Shown: positions 8,131 through 17,057 of the stretch, one piece after another | Layout: each line of letters begins with the position of its first letter | Numbering within the stretch: the first letter of the stretch is position 1 | NCBI RefSeq assembly: GCF_002154225.1 | Contig: NZ_MTSE01000005.1 | Coordinates: forward strand, 62,001 to 126,000 | Reading direction: 5' to 3' | Source: Hymenobacter crusticola | Lineage (GTDB): Bacteria; Bacteroidota; Bacteroidia; Cytophagales; Hymenobacteraceae | DNA length: 64,000 nucleotides | Position numbers and translations under genes: made by a program | The notes under the pieces: model-generated | The model's input: the letters and a program-made list of their open reading frames with translations, nothing else | The model's database searches: none | What the model was told of the DNA's origin: nothing

Positions 8131-8811
8131 ATGACTTTAAAAAAAACACTTCTCAGCTTGCTCTTCGTAGGAGCTTCTGCCACCCTTGCCTCAGCCCAGG
8201 TTGAAATTGGCTTGAAGGTATCCCCTAGCTTAGCGCACTTGAGTGCTAACTCTCCCTCAGCTACTAACTTTCAATCAGAGGGTTCTAAGTTGCGATTAGG
8301 TGGTGGGGTAATTGTTGATTATTTCTTTGGTGAGAACTATGCCTTTAGCACGGGCCTGATGCTAACAGGTAAAGGAGGCACCTTATCTTACCAAGACGAC
8401 GCGCTTGGCACAAAACAAGAGCGGGAATATAGTGTCCAATATCTGGAGTTGCCTCTCACTGTGAAGCTGTACACGAACGATATTGCCCCCGATACCAAGC
8501 TTTATTTCCAGGTGGGTGGCTCAGCGAACGTTGGTATCTCAGGCAAAATCAACGACAAGAAGTTCTTCGATGACCCCGGCACTGCCGCCGGAGAAACGAA
8601 AGCCCTGAAATATGTCATCTTTCCTGATGCTTCGCTGTTAGGAGCTTTTGGGGTTGAGTACCAAGTAGGACAGAGCACTAAGCTTTTGGCCGGCATCTCT
8701 TATCACCGGGGCCTAGTCAACATCGACCGTTATTTCGATAACACACGCAAATTCAATGGCGTAACTATCAAGAACAACGAGTTTGCCTTAGACCTAGGTA
8801 TTAAGTTCTAA
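8131..8811 (+). CDS. outer-membrane beta-barrel protein (PorT-like family)
   Basis: 226 residues. It has a signal peptide of about 22 residues ending ASA-Q (LLFVGASATLASAQ). The mature protein opens VEIGLKVSPSLAHL and alternates short amphipathic strands ending in a terminal strand NNEFALDLGIKF with a C-terminal Phe, as in small outer-membrane barrels of the PF13568 (OMP_b-brl_2 / PorT) type common in Bacteroidota. It is transcribed divergently from gldB, with a TATCTTTG box in the shared region, and followed by a bidirectional terminator. A specific role (porin, adhesion, secretion accessory) cannot be assigned. Confidence 0.85.
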   Translation: MTLKKTLLSLLFVGASATLASAQVEIGLKVSPSLAHLSANSPSATNFQSEGSKLRLGGGVIVDYFFGENYAFSTGLMLTGKGGTLSYQDDALGTKQEREYSVQYLELPLTVKLYTNDIAPDTKLYFQVGGSANVGISGKINDKKFFDDPGTAAGETKALKYVIFPDASLLGAFGVEYQVGQSTKLLAGISYHRGLVNIDRYFDNTRKFNGVTIKNNEFALDLGIKF

Positions 8812-8838
8812 GATTTATTTGCTAACCTAGATCCCCAC

Positions 8839-8885
8839 GAAGAAGCCCGTGCTGCTCATTCCAGAGCAACACGGGCTTTCTTCTT
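8839..8885. terminator. bidirectional terminator between barrel gene and rng
   Basis: GAAGAAGCCCGTG-type arm at 8839-8857 pairs with 8864-8883 around a short loop, with T-rich sequence on the right and A-rich on the left. It is placed between convergent genes. Confidence 0.85.
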
Positions 8886-8913
8886 ATTCAGGAAGGTTTT
8901 CGCAGAAAAACCG

Positions 8914-10521
8914 TTAATCTGTAATCTCTACCTCGCGGTCTTGCAGACGAGCCATAGCAGCAGCCGAAGAATGTAGTTCAATCTCTTCGCCACGTTCGTC
9001 TTCAATCCGGTAATCGGTGAGGCCTAAGCTTGTATCTTTCATCACCTTCACCCACTTATAGTACTTCAAGTACCACTTCATCTGCTTCGACACCAAGCCT
9101 TTGGTGTAATAAGCATGCAAGAATGGGTGAACAAACAACGTGATACCCGACTGATTTTGTGTCACCAGCAAATCTTCAATGCTGTTGTCAATTTCGTCAG
9201 TTACCAAGATAGAAGCCGATATTTTGCCCGTACCTCCGCAAGTCGGGCACACTTCACCGGTTATTATATTTTCGGCAGGGCGTACCCGCTGCCGCGTAAT
9301 TTGTAACAAACCAAATTTGGTGATAGGCAGAATCGTGAAGCGAGCCTTGTCATTTTTCATGATGTCTTTTACGGCATCCTCCACTTTCTTGCGGCTTTCA
9401 GGCGACTTCATATCAATGAAGTCGACGACGATAATACCGCCCATATCCCGCAGGCGCAACTGACGTGCTACTTCCTTAGCCGCTGCTATATTCACCGCTA
9501 GGGCTGTAGCTTCCTGGTCGTTTTCTTGGTTGCTCTTGTTGCCAGAGTTTACGTCAATTACGTGCAATGCTTCCGTATGCTCAATGACGAGGTAACCTCC
9601 ACCTGGCACCGTAACGGTCTTGCCAAAAAGCGTTTTAAGCTGCTTCTCGATATTAACCTGTTCGAACAACTTCACCTTACCGGTGTAGTGGCGCAACAGG
9701 CTCACCTTATCGGGTGCAATCTTTTCCAAATACCCACGCATTTCCTCGTACATCGGCGTCGAATCCACGGTAATGGCATCGAACGATTCGTTGAGCATGT
9801 CGCGCAGCATGGAGCTAGTGCGGCCCAGCTCTCCCAGTATTTTATCGCGCTCCTTCGCGGTGCGCAGGGTCTGGAAGAGTTGTTCCCAGTTGGCCACCAT
9901 GCTTTGCATGTCCTTGTCGAGTTCCGCCACTTCGCGGCCCTCGGCTACGGTGCGGATAATGACTCCGAAATTATCGGGCTTGATAGAGGCGATTAAGCGC
10001 TTGAGGCGCTCACGCTCCGTCTTACTCACAATTTTTTTGGAGATGCTGATGGTATTGGAGAATGGAACGAGTACGAGATAACGACCCGCCATTGAAATAT
10101 CTGTTGAAAGGCGCGGACCTTTCGTCGAGATAGGCTCTTTGACAATTTGAACCAGCATTTGCTGACCCTTCTTGAGCACGTCGGCAGCCTTACCAACTTT
10201 GTCGAGCGGCCCTTCCAACTGGAAGTTTTTCAGAGCCCCAACGGTTATTTTCTGCGATTGAACGCCCTTCACCCATTTAGTAAGCGAGGGAAATTGCTCC
10301 CCTAGGTCGCCATAATGTAGAAAAGCGTCCTTCTGATACCCTATGTCGATAAACGCTGCGTTCAGACCGGGCATAACTTTCTTGACCGTACCCAGGAAAA
10401 TGTCACCAACAGAATAATTGGTGTCGTTGCGGTCGAAATGATATTCGATTAGCCGCTTATCCTGAAGCAGGGCAATTCGTTCTCCTTCCTGAGTAGAATT
10501 AATGACTAATTCGTTACTCAA
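8914..10521 (-). CDS. rng: ribonuclease G (RNase E/G family)
   Basis: 535 residues from a TTG at 10521 (LSNELVINSTQEGERIALLQDKR, where Bacteroidota homologues begin). The frame extends to 10596, but the extra residues look unrelated. The S1 RNA-binding domain includes VGDIFLGTVKKVMPGLNAAF. The catalytic centre has the two magnesium-binding Asp in HVIDVNSG and IIVVDFIDM, and the zinc-link is CPTCGGTGK. It is an endoribonuclease for rRNA 5' maturation and mRNA decay; the E. coli RNase E scaffold tail is absent, as expected for RNase G. It lies downstream of the small basic COX24-like gene, the TPR gene and HU in the same direction, an order conserved in Bacteroidota. Confidence 0.94.
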   Translation of the reverse strand: MSNELVINSTQEGERIALLQDKRLIEYHFDRNDTNYSVGDIFLGTVKKVMPGLNAAFIDIGYQKDAFLHYGDLGEQFPSLTKWVKGVQSQKITVGALKNFQLEGPLDKVGKAADVLKKGQQMLVQIVKEPISTKGPRLSTDISMAGRYLVLVPFSNTISISKKIVSKTERERLKRLIASIKPDNFGVIIRTVAEGREVAELDKDMQSMVANWEQLFQTLRTAKERDKILGELGRTSSMLRDMLNESFDAITVDSTPMYEEMRGYLEKIAPDKVSLLRHYTGKVKLFEQVNIEKQLKTLFGKTVTVPGGGYLVIEHTEALHVIDVNSGNKSNQENDQEATALAVNIAAAKEVARQLRLRDMGGIIVVDFIDMKSPESRKKVEDAVKDIMKNDKARFTILPITKFGLLQITRQRVRPAENIITGEVCPTCGGTGKISASILVTDEIDNSIEDLLVTQNQSGITLFVHPFLHAYYTKGLVSKQMKWYLKYYKWVKVMKDTSLGLTDYRIEDERGEEIELHSSAAAMARLQDREVEITD

Positions 10522-10720
10522 TGTATCGGTAGTTATAGTATTTCCCCTTGGAGTAGCTTTGCTTGCTGCCTGTAACCCATAAAGGGAAGCCAGCACAATG
10601 TGCCAGCTTCCCTTCTAAGCAACAGGAAAGTAAACTTATAGCCACTCTCGGGGATACTAAATGAGAGATAAGCGGGATACCAACTCAATGTGAAAGCCCC
10701 GCCAGCATACCCCTGAGGGT

Positions 10721-10810
10721 TTACTTCTTCTTATGACGGTTCTTACGCAGACGCTTTTTCCGTTTGTGAGTAGCAATCTTATGACGCTTTCTTTTTTTAC
10801 CGCAGGGCAT
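10721..10810 (-). CDS. 29-residue AURKAIP1/COX24-domain (mS38-like) basic protein
   Basis: The reading frame from ATG (10810-10808) to TAA (10723-10721) encodes 29 residues: MPCGKKRKRHKIATHKRKKR followed by LRKNRHKKK. It is almost entirely Lys, Arg and His. This matches the short Bacteroidota proteins annotated as AURKAIP1/COX24 domain-containing, related to mitochondrial ribosomal protein mS38, so a ribosome-associated role is likely. The spot immediately upstream of rng, downstream of HU and TPR genes, is its usual location. It is easily missed because of its length. Confidence 0.88.
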   Translation of the reverse strand: MPCGKKRKRHKIATHKRKKRLRKNRHKKK

Positions 10811-10960
10811 GTGTTTTTGAGGTTAAATGGTTGATTGTTGAATGACTTAAATTGTCAGCTGGCTGTAGTAAGCAAAGCGGTTGCAAAGTAGCAAAATCTC
10901 TCTCGGAGAATTGACCTAGATGCTACACACTTGATAACTAAACCATAGAACAATATTTTT

Positions 10961-11869
10961 CTACTGTAGTTTTTGAAGCTGCTCATCGACCGAAGCGGCA
11001 AGGCTAGGATCTGTGCTCAAACTTTTTGCTTTCAGGAAAGCTCCTTTTGCATCTTCTTTCGCACCTGTCTGAGCCAGCGCGACACCTAAGTAAAATTGTC
11101 CGTTTACGTTTTCCGGATTTACTTTGATCAATTCGCGGAATCGTTCTACGGCCCGGTCGTATTGGTTACTCTGGATAGCGAGTACACCTAGGTTATACAG
11201 TGCTTTCTCATTGCGAGGATCAGTAGCAAGTACTTCTCGTAGCAAAGTGACACCTTGTACTGGGTTGTCGCTGGCCATGTAAGCCATACCTAGGTTGGTC
11301 TTAGCGTCGAGGTTATCAGGGTTATTTTTCAACACCCGATCATACAGTTCCCGAGCTTTAGCGCCTAAAAGCTTCGCACGCTCTTCAGTTGCCGCGAAGC
11401 TAAATGCCTCAAAATATTCGTCGGCCGCTCGCTTCCATGCTTGTTCGCCAGGGCGAGCCTGGGCTACTTGCTCGTAATAATAGCCGGAACTATCGAACTT
11501 CTCAACAGCCTTGTATTTGACCGCCAAATCGGTAGCCAAACGTAGTTTAGCCATAGGGTCCGCTTCGGCATTATATTTACGAAGCAATTGGTTAAGCTCG
11601 CGTCGCTGGTTAGCACCAACAGCCATATGAGGCTGTTCGGGCGTTGCGCCAGCCATCACAGTAGGCTGTTCTCCCGACGATGCAACAGCCTTCGAGCCAT
11701 TCACTGCGGGTCCGCCACCATCACGAGTAGCTGTGCGAGCCGCATCTTGCGTAATCTCTCCTTTTCCTTCCTTAGGCTTAACGATTACCTTCGGCAACAG
11801 GAATAAACCCGCTGTTAAAGCAACAGCAACAGTCAAAACGAGAAATTGATGCGAAGAAGAACGAGCCAT
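10961..11869 (-). CDS. TPR-repeat protein with N-terminal membrane anchor
   Basis: 302 residues. Residues ~8-28 (FLVLTVAVALTAGLFLLP) form a single membrane segment. A Gly/Ala/Thr-rich linker to about residue 85 follows, then helical TPR units (for example AKTNLGMAYMASDNPVQGV, ALYNLGVLAIQSNQYDRAV, GQFYLGVALAQTGAKEDA). TPR proteins mediate protein-protein contacts; this one would expose its repeats to the periplasm. The position between HU and rng is conserved in Bacteroidota. A hairpin followed by T's lies just before its ATG, so expression may depend on read-through from the HU promoter (see that entry). The partner is unknown. Confidence 0.88.
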   Translation of the reverse strand: MARSSSHQFLVLTVAVALTAGLFLLPKVIVKPKEGKGEITQDAARTATRDGGGPAVNGSKAVASSGEQPTVMAGATPEQPHMAVGANQRRELNQLLRKYNAEADPMAKLRLATDLAVKYKAVEKFDSSGYYYEQVAQARPGEQAWKRAADEYFEAFSFAATEERAKLLGAKARELYDRVLKNNPDNLDAKTNLGMAYMASDNPVQGVTLLREVLATDPRNEKALYNLGVLAIQSNQYDRAVERFRELIKVNPENVNGQFYLGVALAQTGAKEDAKGAFLKAKSLSTDPSLAASVDEQLQKLQ

Positions 11870-11874
11870 AAGGA

Positions 11875-11917
11875 AAAAGCAGGCCGCCGGGCTCCCAGTT
11901 GTGGAATGCCCGGCGGC
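11875..11917 (-). terminator. terminator/attenuator between HU and the TPR gene
   Basis: On the minus strand the stem GCCGCCGGGC (11917-11908) pairs with GCCCGGCGGC (11892-11883), followed by CTGCTTTTTCC. It follows the HU stop by about 30 bases, and its T-tract ends about 5 bases before the TPR start codon. That is close enough to act as an attenuator or to interfere with translation of the TPR gene. Confidence 0.75.
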
Positions 11918-11946
11918 TCGGCCGGCAATGTTACGAAGAAACGATT

Positions 11947-12252
11947 TTAGGCTTGCGCTTCTTCCTTGATCTTCTTGCTATTCTTAATCTTGCTGATGAA
12001 GGTTTTAGAAGGCTTGAAGCTAGGAATGAAGTGCTCGTCGATGATAATCGACGTATTTTTCGAGATGTTACGGGCGACTTTCTTTGCCCGTTTCTTGTTT
12101 ACGAAGCTTCCAAAGCCGCGCACGTAGATGTTGCTGCCATCGGCCATTGAATCCTTCACAACTTTGAAAAAGGCCTCTACGGTAGCCGAAACGTCTGCTT
12201 TCTCAATGCCGGTCTTGTCGGCGATTTCGGCGATTACTTCTGCTTTAGTCAC
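11947..12252 (-). CDS. HU-family nucleoid DNA-binding protein
   Basis: 101 residues from GTG at 12252 (VTKAEVIAEIADKTGIEKADV). The frame is open to 12294, but the upstream residues lie outside the HU fold. The DNA-binding arm region GSNIYVRGFGSFVNKKRAKK and the ARNISKNTSIIIDEHFIPSF segment are typical of HU. A short Lys/Glu tail follows. It bends DNA and compacts the nucleoid as a dimer. A near-perfect Bacteroidota promoter is seen about 100 bases upstream, and a strong hairpin ends the unit. It is divergent from mutY. Confidence 0.93.
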   Translation of the reverse strand: MTKAEVIAEIADKTGIEKADVSATVEAFFKVVKDSMADGSNIYVRGFGSFVNKKRAKKVARNISKNTSIIIDEHFIPSFKPSKTFISKIKNSKKIKEEAQA

Positions 12253-12356
12253 GCTGGTAAGTGTACTATGTAGTGAAAAAAATGTGTTGGGCAAAAAATG
12301 TCATTCTGAAACGTAAGCCCTTGCCCGGTAAGCTGTTCGCTTTGGAATTAGGGCCA

Positions 12357-12386
12357 CAAAGGTAGCCCCCTTTTTTGGTTTTACAA
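12357..12386 (-). promoter_or_regulatory. promoter of the HU gene
   Basis: On the minus strand TTG (12386-12384), 19 bases, then TACCTTTG (12364-12357), an exact match to TTG-N19-TAnnTTTG. It would give a leader of about 100 bases before the GTG start at 12252. This is the clearest promoter in the window. Confidence 0.75.
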
Positions 12387-12448
12387 TACTTCTACGCTAA
12401 ACCAACTTTAGCTGTCGACCTTCCGACAAGCCTTTCTTACTCAAAAAC

Positions 12449-13540
12449 TTGACCACTAATCATTCCGTTCCCGCTCATTCATATTTCGCGCCAGTTTTAT
12501 TGGATTGGTACCCACGCCACCAGCGCGATTTGCCTTGGCGCCATACCCGCGACCCCTATGCCATTTGGCTTTCAGAAGTCATTTTGCAACAGACCCGTGT
12601 TCGCCAAGGGCTTCCTTATTACCACGATTTCATCACCACTTATCCCACGGTTCATGACCTAGCCGCAGCGTCTGAAGATGAAGTGCTTCGCCACTGGCAA
12701 GGCCTAGGATACTACTCGCGGGCACGCAACATGCATCATACTGCCCAGCAAGTAGTACGCGAGTACGGCGGTCAGTTTCCGCAGACGTACGCTGAGTTAC
12801 TCAAGCTGCGTGGTGTAGGACAGTACACGGCGGCGGCTATTGCCTCTTTTGCTTTTGGCGAACGGGTAGCTGTGCTCGATGGCAACGTGTACCGGGTGTT
12901 AGCGCGGGTGTTTGGCATCACGGCCGACATTGCGGCACCGGCCACGCGCAAGCAGTTTCAGCAGCTAGCTGATTCCTTGATTTCAGCTGACGCACCCGAT
13001 CAGTTCAACCAGGCTATCATGGAGTTCGGCGCCATCCAATGCACGCCCGTCAATCCAGATTGCTTGTTTTGTCCGTTGCAGAGTCAGTGTTTCGCTTTTC
13101 AGCACGGAATGGTAAACGAGTTGCCCGTAAAGAGCAAAGCCAAGGCCGGGCGCACACGTTATTTTCATTACTTAGTGCTTCGCCATGGCGACACAACCTA
13201 TCTGCGTAAGCGCACAGGCAAGGACATCTGGCAAGGACTTTATGATTTCGCTCTAACGGAAACCGCAGCGCCTACCCTGCCCGCGGTAGAAGTACTAGAG
13301 GCCGTTGAAAAGCTAGGTGGCATTGTAGCTCCCAATCGAGTGGCAGAGCCAACTGGCACTTACCGCCACGTACTCAGTCATCAGAAAGTGGAAGCTAAGT
13401 TTCACCTCATTTGGTTAAGCGAACCGTTACCTCAGGAAGCACTTGTTGCGTCGGGGTTAGCACCCTTTACGGCCATTGAAATAGAGCAATTGCCGAAGCC
13501 TATTCTTATTGCTAATTACCTGCAAAAAACGGGTATTTAG
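12449..13540 (+). CDS. mutY: A/G-specific adenine glycosylase
   Basis: 363 residues from a TTG at 12449; no in-frame ATG is better placed. MutY removes adenine mispaired with 8-oxoguanine. Catalytic Glu43 is in SEVILQQTRV, the helix-hairpin-helix is LRGVGQYTAAAIASF, and the catalytic Asp144 is in VLDGNVYRV. The 4Fe-4S loop is CTPVNPDCLFCPLQSQC (C-x6-C-x2-C-x5-C). The C-terminal NUDIX-like domain (residues ~230-363) that reads 8-oxoG is present, including TYRHVLSHQKVEA. It is divergent from HU and followed, after a separate promoter, by ssb and gldD, the order common in Bacteroidota. Confidence 0.95.
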   Translation: MTTNHSVPAHSYFAPVLLDWYPRHQRDLPWRHTRDPYAIWLSEVILQQTRVRQGLPYYHDFITTYPTVHDLAAASEDEVLRHWQGLGYYSRARNMHHTAQQVVREYGGQFPQTYAELLKLRGVGQYTAAAIASFAFGERVAVLDGNVYRVLARVFGITADIAAPATRKQFQQLADSLISADAPDQFNQAIMEFGAIQCTPVNPDCLFCPLQSQCFAFQHGMVNELPVKSKAKAGRTRYFHYLVLRHGDTTYLRKRTGKDIWQGLYDFALTETAAPTLPAVEVLEAVEKLGGIVAPNRVAEPTGTYRHVLSHQKVEAKFHLIWLSEPLPQEALVASGLAPFTAIEIEQLPKPILIANYLQKTGI

Positions 13541-13552
13541 GGGGTTTTGAGC

Positions 13553-13583
13553 TTGGACAACTAGTGCTATTTTGGTATCTTTA
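13553..13583 (+). promoter_or_regulatory. promoter of ssb
   Basis: TTG at 13553-13555, 20 bases, then TATCTTTA at 13576-13583, one base from TAnnTTTG. It lies 50 bases before the ssb ATG. Confidence 0.6.
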
Positions 13584-13633
13584 AAGAAGAAAATATCCCT
13601 ATTTCTCTTCTTTAACAGTAGCTTTTAGTAAAC

Positions 13634-14065
13634 ATGGCAGCAGGAGTTAACAAAGTAATTTTGGTCGGAAATTTGGGCAAAGATCCGGAGGTTCGTCACT
13701 TGGAAGGTGGCACTACAGTAGCCCGTTTTACGCTCGCAACCAATGATTACTACAAAGACAAAAGTGGCAACCGCGTTGAGCGAACGGAGTGGCACAACAT
13801 CGCTTTATGGCGTGACCTAGCTGAGGTAGCCGAAAAGTATTTGCGCAAAGGCCAGCAGGTGTACATCGAAGGCCGCATTAGAACGCGTCAATACCAAGAC
13901 AAGGATAACCAGACGCGCTACATCACTGAAATAGTGGCCGACGAACTAACGATGCTAGGGGGACGGCCTACAACCGATCAGTCAACAGAACCCGCTAGTC
14001 AAACCGCAGTTCCAGAGACCCAAACTTTCCGGCAAGAACCGGAGCTTGATCAACTTCCTTTTTAA
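13634..14065 (+). CDS. ssb: single-stranded DNA-binding protein
   Basis: 143 residues. The OB-fold starts [19 protein letters not shown] and includes [49 protein letters not shown] (in part) and [16 protein letters not shown]. The linker is short and Gln/Thr/Pro-rich. The C-terminus ends ELDQLPF, a variant of the acidic DDDLPF tip that binds partner proteins. It coats single-stranded DNA in replication, recombination and repair. It has its own promoter and a terminator just downstream, so it is probably transcribed separately from gldD. Confidence 0.96.
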   Translation: MAAGVNKVILVGNLGKDPEVRHLEGGTTVARFTLATNDYYKDKSGNRVERTEWHNIALWRDLAEVAEKYLRKGQQVYIEGRIRTRQYQDKDNQTRYITEIVADELTMLGGRPTTDQSTEPASQTAVPETQTFRQEPELDQLPF

Positions 14066-14100
14066 TCTACCCTCCTAAAGGGCATAGATTTTTCTTTGAC

Positions 14101-14130
14101 AAAGCCCCGGCACGCAGCTGGGGCTTTTTG
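14101..14130 (+). terminator. rho-independent terminator after ssb
   Basis: AAAGCCCCGGC pairs with GCTGGGGCTTTTT around a short loop, 36 bases after the ssb stop and ahead of gldD. Confidence 0.85.
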
Positions 14131-14193
14131 TGTTATTGGTGCGAGAGCCAGTAGTTTCAGGCTACCTTTGAGAAGTAAATTCGCATTTTTCGA

Positions 14194-14787
14194 ATGCTAA
14201 CATCCCCATCCTTGCGTTTTGCATGCTTCGCGCTGAGCTGGTTGCTACTTGGTGCTTGCACGTCCACGTCTGACTATACGCCGAAGCCAAAGGGCTATAA
14301 TCGAATTGATTTGCCTCCGCATAGCTACCAGCAATTAGCACCGGGGCACCCTTATACTTTTGAATACTCGCGCTACGCACGGGTGCTCCGCGACTCCTCT
14401 TACCTAGCTCAGCCACACTGGATTAATCTGTACTACCCGCAGTACCACGCCAGCGTGCAGATTACCTATACCGACGTTAATCGCAGTTCAAAAGTCTTCA
14501 ACAAGCTGCTAGAGGACGCTCGTAAGCTCACCAGTAAGCACCAAATTAAGGCTTCGGCTATTGATGAGGATGTGTTGCAAACGCCGAACGGTATGCGTGT
14601 AGCAGTGTTTGAGCTATCGGGTGAAGTGCCCAGCCAGTTTCAGTTTTATACCACTGATAGCACACGGCATTTCTTTCGCGGTGCGTTGTATTTCCCGACG
14701 GCTACTTCTAACGATTCGCTAGCACCCGTCATCAACTACGTTAAGAAAGATATTGTACGGATGCTCAATACGTTACAATACAAGTAA
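14194..14787 (+). CDS. gldD: gliding motility lipoprotein GldD
   Basis: 197 residues with a lipoprotein signal ([20 protein letters not shown], lipobox LLGAC, Cys22). The motif [19 protein letters not shown] just after the lipid anchor and the segment [18 protein letters not shown] are hallmarks of GldD, required for gliding and surface adhesin secretion in Flavobacterium. In many Bacteroidota the CBS-domain membrane protein GldE lies between ssb and gldD; here only a terminator and ~60 bases separate them, so gldE is missing from this position. recG follows 124 bases downstream. Confidence 0.9.
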   Translation: MLTSPSLRFACFALSWLLLGACTSTSDYTPKPKGYNRIDLPPHSYQQLAPGHPYTFEYSRYARVLRDSSYLAQPHWINLYYPQYHASVQITYTDVNRSSKVFNKLLEDARKLTSKHQIKASAIDEDVLQTPNGMRVAVFELSGEVPSQFQFYTTDSTRHFFRGALYFPTATSNDSLAPVINYVKKDIVRMLNTLQYK

Positions 14788-14911
14788 CCCTTACCATTTA
14801 ACGCCTACCAACAAATAGCCAAGCAGAGGCAAGTTCAATGGTAGTTTCTACCATTCGCTGTTTTGGGTCCGTCCTAAGGGAAGTGTTAACTGGTAGCTGT
14901 TGACTGAAAAT

Positions 14912-17005
14912 ATGAGTTTTTTCAACACCAAGATTGAGAATTTGCGAGGCGTGGGCACTCAACGTGCTCAGCTGTTACAGAAGGAGCTAGAAATCTTCAC
15001 CTACGGCGACCTCATTCAACGTTACCCTTTTCGCTACCTCGACCGCACGCAGTTTTACAACATTGTCGACCTGCACGACGACCTGCCTTACGTGCAAGTA
15101 AAGGGAATCCTGCGGGGGCGTGAAATCCTAGGCGAAGGGCCTAAACAACGTCTTGTGGCGAAAGTAGCGGACGCCAGCGGTGAGTTGGAGCTCGTGTGGT
15201 TTAAGGGCATAAAGTGGCTCCAGAACATCGTTAAGAACCATCAGGAGTACATCGTTTTTGGTAAGCCTACTTTCTTCAATGGTAAACCCCAGATGTCGCA
15301 CCCTGAGTTGGAGGAAGTAACAGAAGCCAAAGCAGGTCAAAGTTTTCTCCAACCTGTTTACAACACTACTGAAAAGTTAAAAAACTATCATCGCGTTGAT
15401 AGCAAGGCTATTATGCGCATGGTAGCCGATTTGCTCAAGATTGCTGTACCGCATATTCAGGAGTCCTTGTCGCCAGAATTAGTTCGTCACTATGGGCTGA
15501 TGAGCAAGGCTGATGCACTTCAGCAAATACATTTCCCCCAGAGCACGGAATTGCTACAAGCAGCTAGGTTCCGCCTTAAGTTTGAGGAGTTGTTTTACGT
15601 TCAACTCAAGCTATTGCGCCAAAGAACGCAACGCAAGGTGGCACTGGCTGGGCAGATTTTCAAGGAGGTTCCTTCGCTAGTTGACTTCTACAAAAACCAT
15701 CTAACCTTCGACCTGACCGGCGCTCAAAAACGGGTTATCCACGACATCTACAAGGATTTCTGTGCGGGCAAACAGATGAACCGGCTGCTGCAAGGCGACG
15801 TGGGCTCTGGCAAAACCATCGTGGCTTTCATCTCTATGCTGATGGCCGCCGATAATGGGGCACAGAGCTGCTTGATGGCCCCCACTGAGATTCTAGCTGA
15901 CCAACATTATGTTGGATTGAAGCAGTATGCTGATCAGCTCGGCATCAACCTAGGGAAGCTTACCGGCTCTTCGCGTACTAGTGAGCGGCGCGTACTGCAT
16001 GAACAATTACGGAGCGGGGAGATGCATATGCTGGTAGGTACGCATGCCTTGCTGGAAGATGTGGTGCAGTTCCGCAACCTAGGCCTGACCATTATGGATG
16101 AGCAACACCGCTTTGGGGTGGCGCAACGCTCGAAGCTGTGGCAGAAAAACCCGAACATTATCCCGCACGTGCTGGTAATGACGGCCACACCCATTCCGCG
16201 TACTTTGGCTATGACGCTATATGGCGACCTCGATGTGTCAGTCATTGATGAGCTGCCGGCAGGTCGCAAGCCCATCGTGACGGTGCACCGCTACGATGCT
16301 AACCGCCTGAAAGTGTTCCAGTTTTTGCGCGACCAAATCAACCTAGGTCGGCAGGTGTACATTGTGTATCCGCTCATTGAGGAGAGCGAAACTATGGACT
16401 ACAAAGACCTCACCGACGGGTACGAGAGCGTAGCGCGGGCCTTCCCTGAGTTTCAAATCAGCGTTGTGCACGGCCGGATGCGGGCCGAGGAGAAGGATTT
16501 CGAAATGCAGCGCTTCTTGAAGCGCGAGACGCAGATCATGGTAGCTACTACCGTGATAGAAGTAGGAGTTAACGTCCCCAACGCCTCGGTAATGGTCATT
16601 GAAAGTGCCGAGCGCTTCGGGCTTTCTCAGCTTCATCAGCTTCGTGGCCGGGTTGGGCGGGGCGCTGAGCAAAGCTATTGCATCCTAATGTCGGGTTATA
16701 AACTCAGCAAAGACAGCCGTATCCGCCTCGAAACTATGGTGCGAACCAACAATGGTTTTGAAATAGCGGATATCGACCTTAAGCTGCGTGGCCCTGGCGA
16801 CTTAATGGGTACCCAACAAAGCGGCGTACTCGACTTACTCATTGCCGACCTAGCCAAGGACGGGCGCATCCTATCTGAGTCAAGGGCGGCGGCCCAGCAG
16901 CTACTAGACGATGATCCGGACTTAACAAAGCCCGAAAACTTCAATATCCGGCGACACATAGAGTCATTGCCAGCAACGGCTGTGAACTGGAGTCGCATCA
17001 GCTAA
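14912..17005 (+). CDS. recG: ATP-dependent DNA helicase RecG
   Basis: 697 residues from the ATG at 14912 (a TTG in frame at 14900 adds only four residues). The N-terminal wedge/OB region includes VRGREILGEG-type strands (QVKGILRGREILGEGPKQR). The superfamily-2 helicase core follows: Walker A GDVGSGKT (Lys301), motif II DEQH (residues 396-399), motif III MTATPIPRT and motif VI HQLRGRVGRG. RecG remodels stalled replication forks and branched DNA. Length and motif order are normal. The terminator visible 36 bases after the stop faces the opposite strand, so the plus-strand end of this transcript is not evident. Confidence 0.96.
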   Translation: MSFFNTKIENLRGVGTQRAQLLQKELEIFTYGDLIQRYPFRYLDRTQFYNIVDLHDDLPYVQVKGILRGREILGEGPKQRLVAKVADASGELELVWFKGIKWLQNIVKNHQEYIVFGKPTFFNGKPQMSHPELEEVTEAKAGQSFLQPVYNTTEKLKNYHRVDSKAIMRMVADLLKIAVPHIQESLSPELVRHYGLMSKADALQQIHFPQSTELLQAARFRLKFEELFYVQLKLLRQRTQRKVALAGQIFKEVPSLVDFYKNHLTFDLTGAQKRVIHDIYKDFCAGKQMNRLLQGDVGSGKTIVAFISMLMAADNGAQSCLMAPTEILADQHYVGLKQYADQLGINLGKLTGSSRTSERRVLHEQLRSGEMHMLVGTHALLEDVVQFRNLGLTIMDEQHRFGVAQRSKLWQKNPNIIPHVLVMTATPIPRTLAMTLYGDLDVSVIDELPAGRKPIVTVHRYDANRLKVFQFLRDQINLGRQVYIVYPLIEESETMDYKDLTDGYESVARAFPEFQISVVHGRMRAEEKDFEMQRFLKRETQIMVATTVIEVGVNVPNASVMVIESAERFGLSQLHQLRGRVGRGAEQSYCILMSGYKLSKDSRIRLETMVRTNNGFEIADIDLKLRGPGDLMGTQQSGVLDLLIADLAKDGRILSESRAAAQQLLDDDPDLTKPENFNIRRHIESLPATAVNWSRIS

Positions 17006-17034
17006 GCTTTGGCAGCTCAGCTTGTAACAAACAT

Positions 17035-17057
17035 AAAAAAAGCGACTAGAAGTCGCT
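17035..17057 (-). terminator. terminator of the small minus-strand gene
   Basis: On the minus strand the stem AGCGACT (17057-17051) pairs with AGTCGCT (17047-17041) around a 3-base loop, followed by seven T's. The stop codon of the gene at 17057-17290 abuts it. The A-run on the plus strand means it does not terminate recG. Confidence 0.8.

Noticed and set aside
9526..9996. 156-codon plus-strand frame
   Set aside because: Antisense to rng with no independent support.
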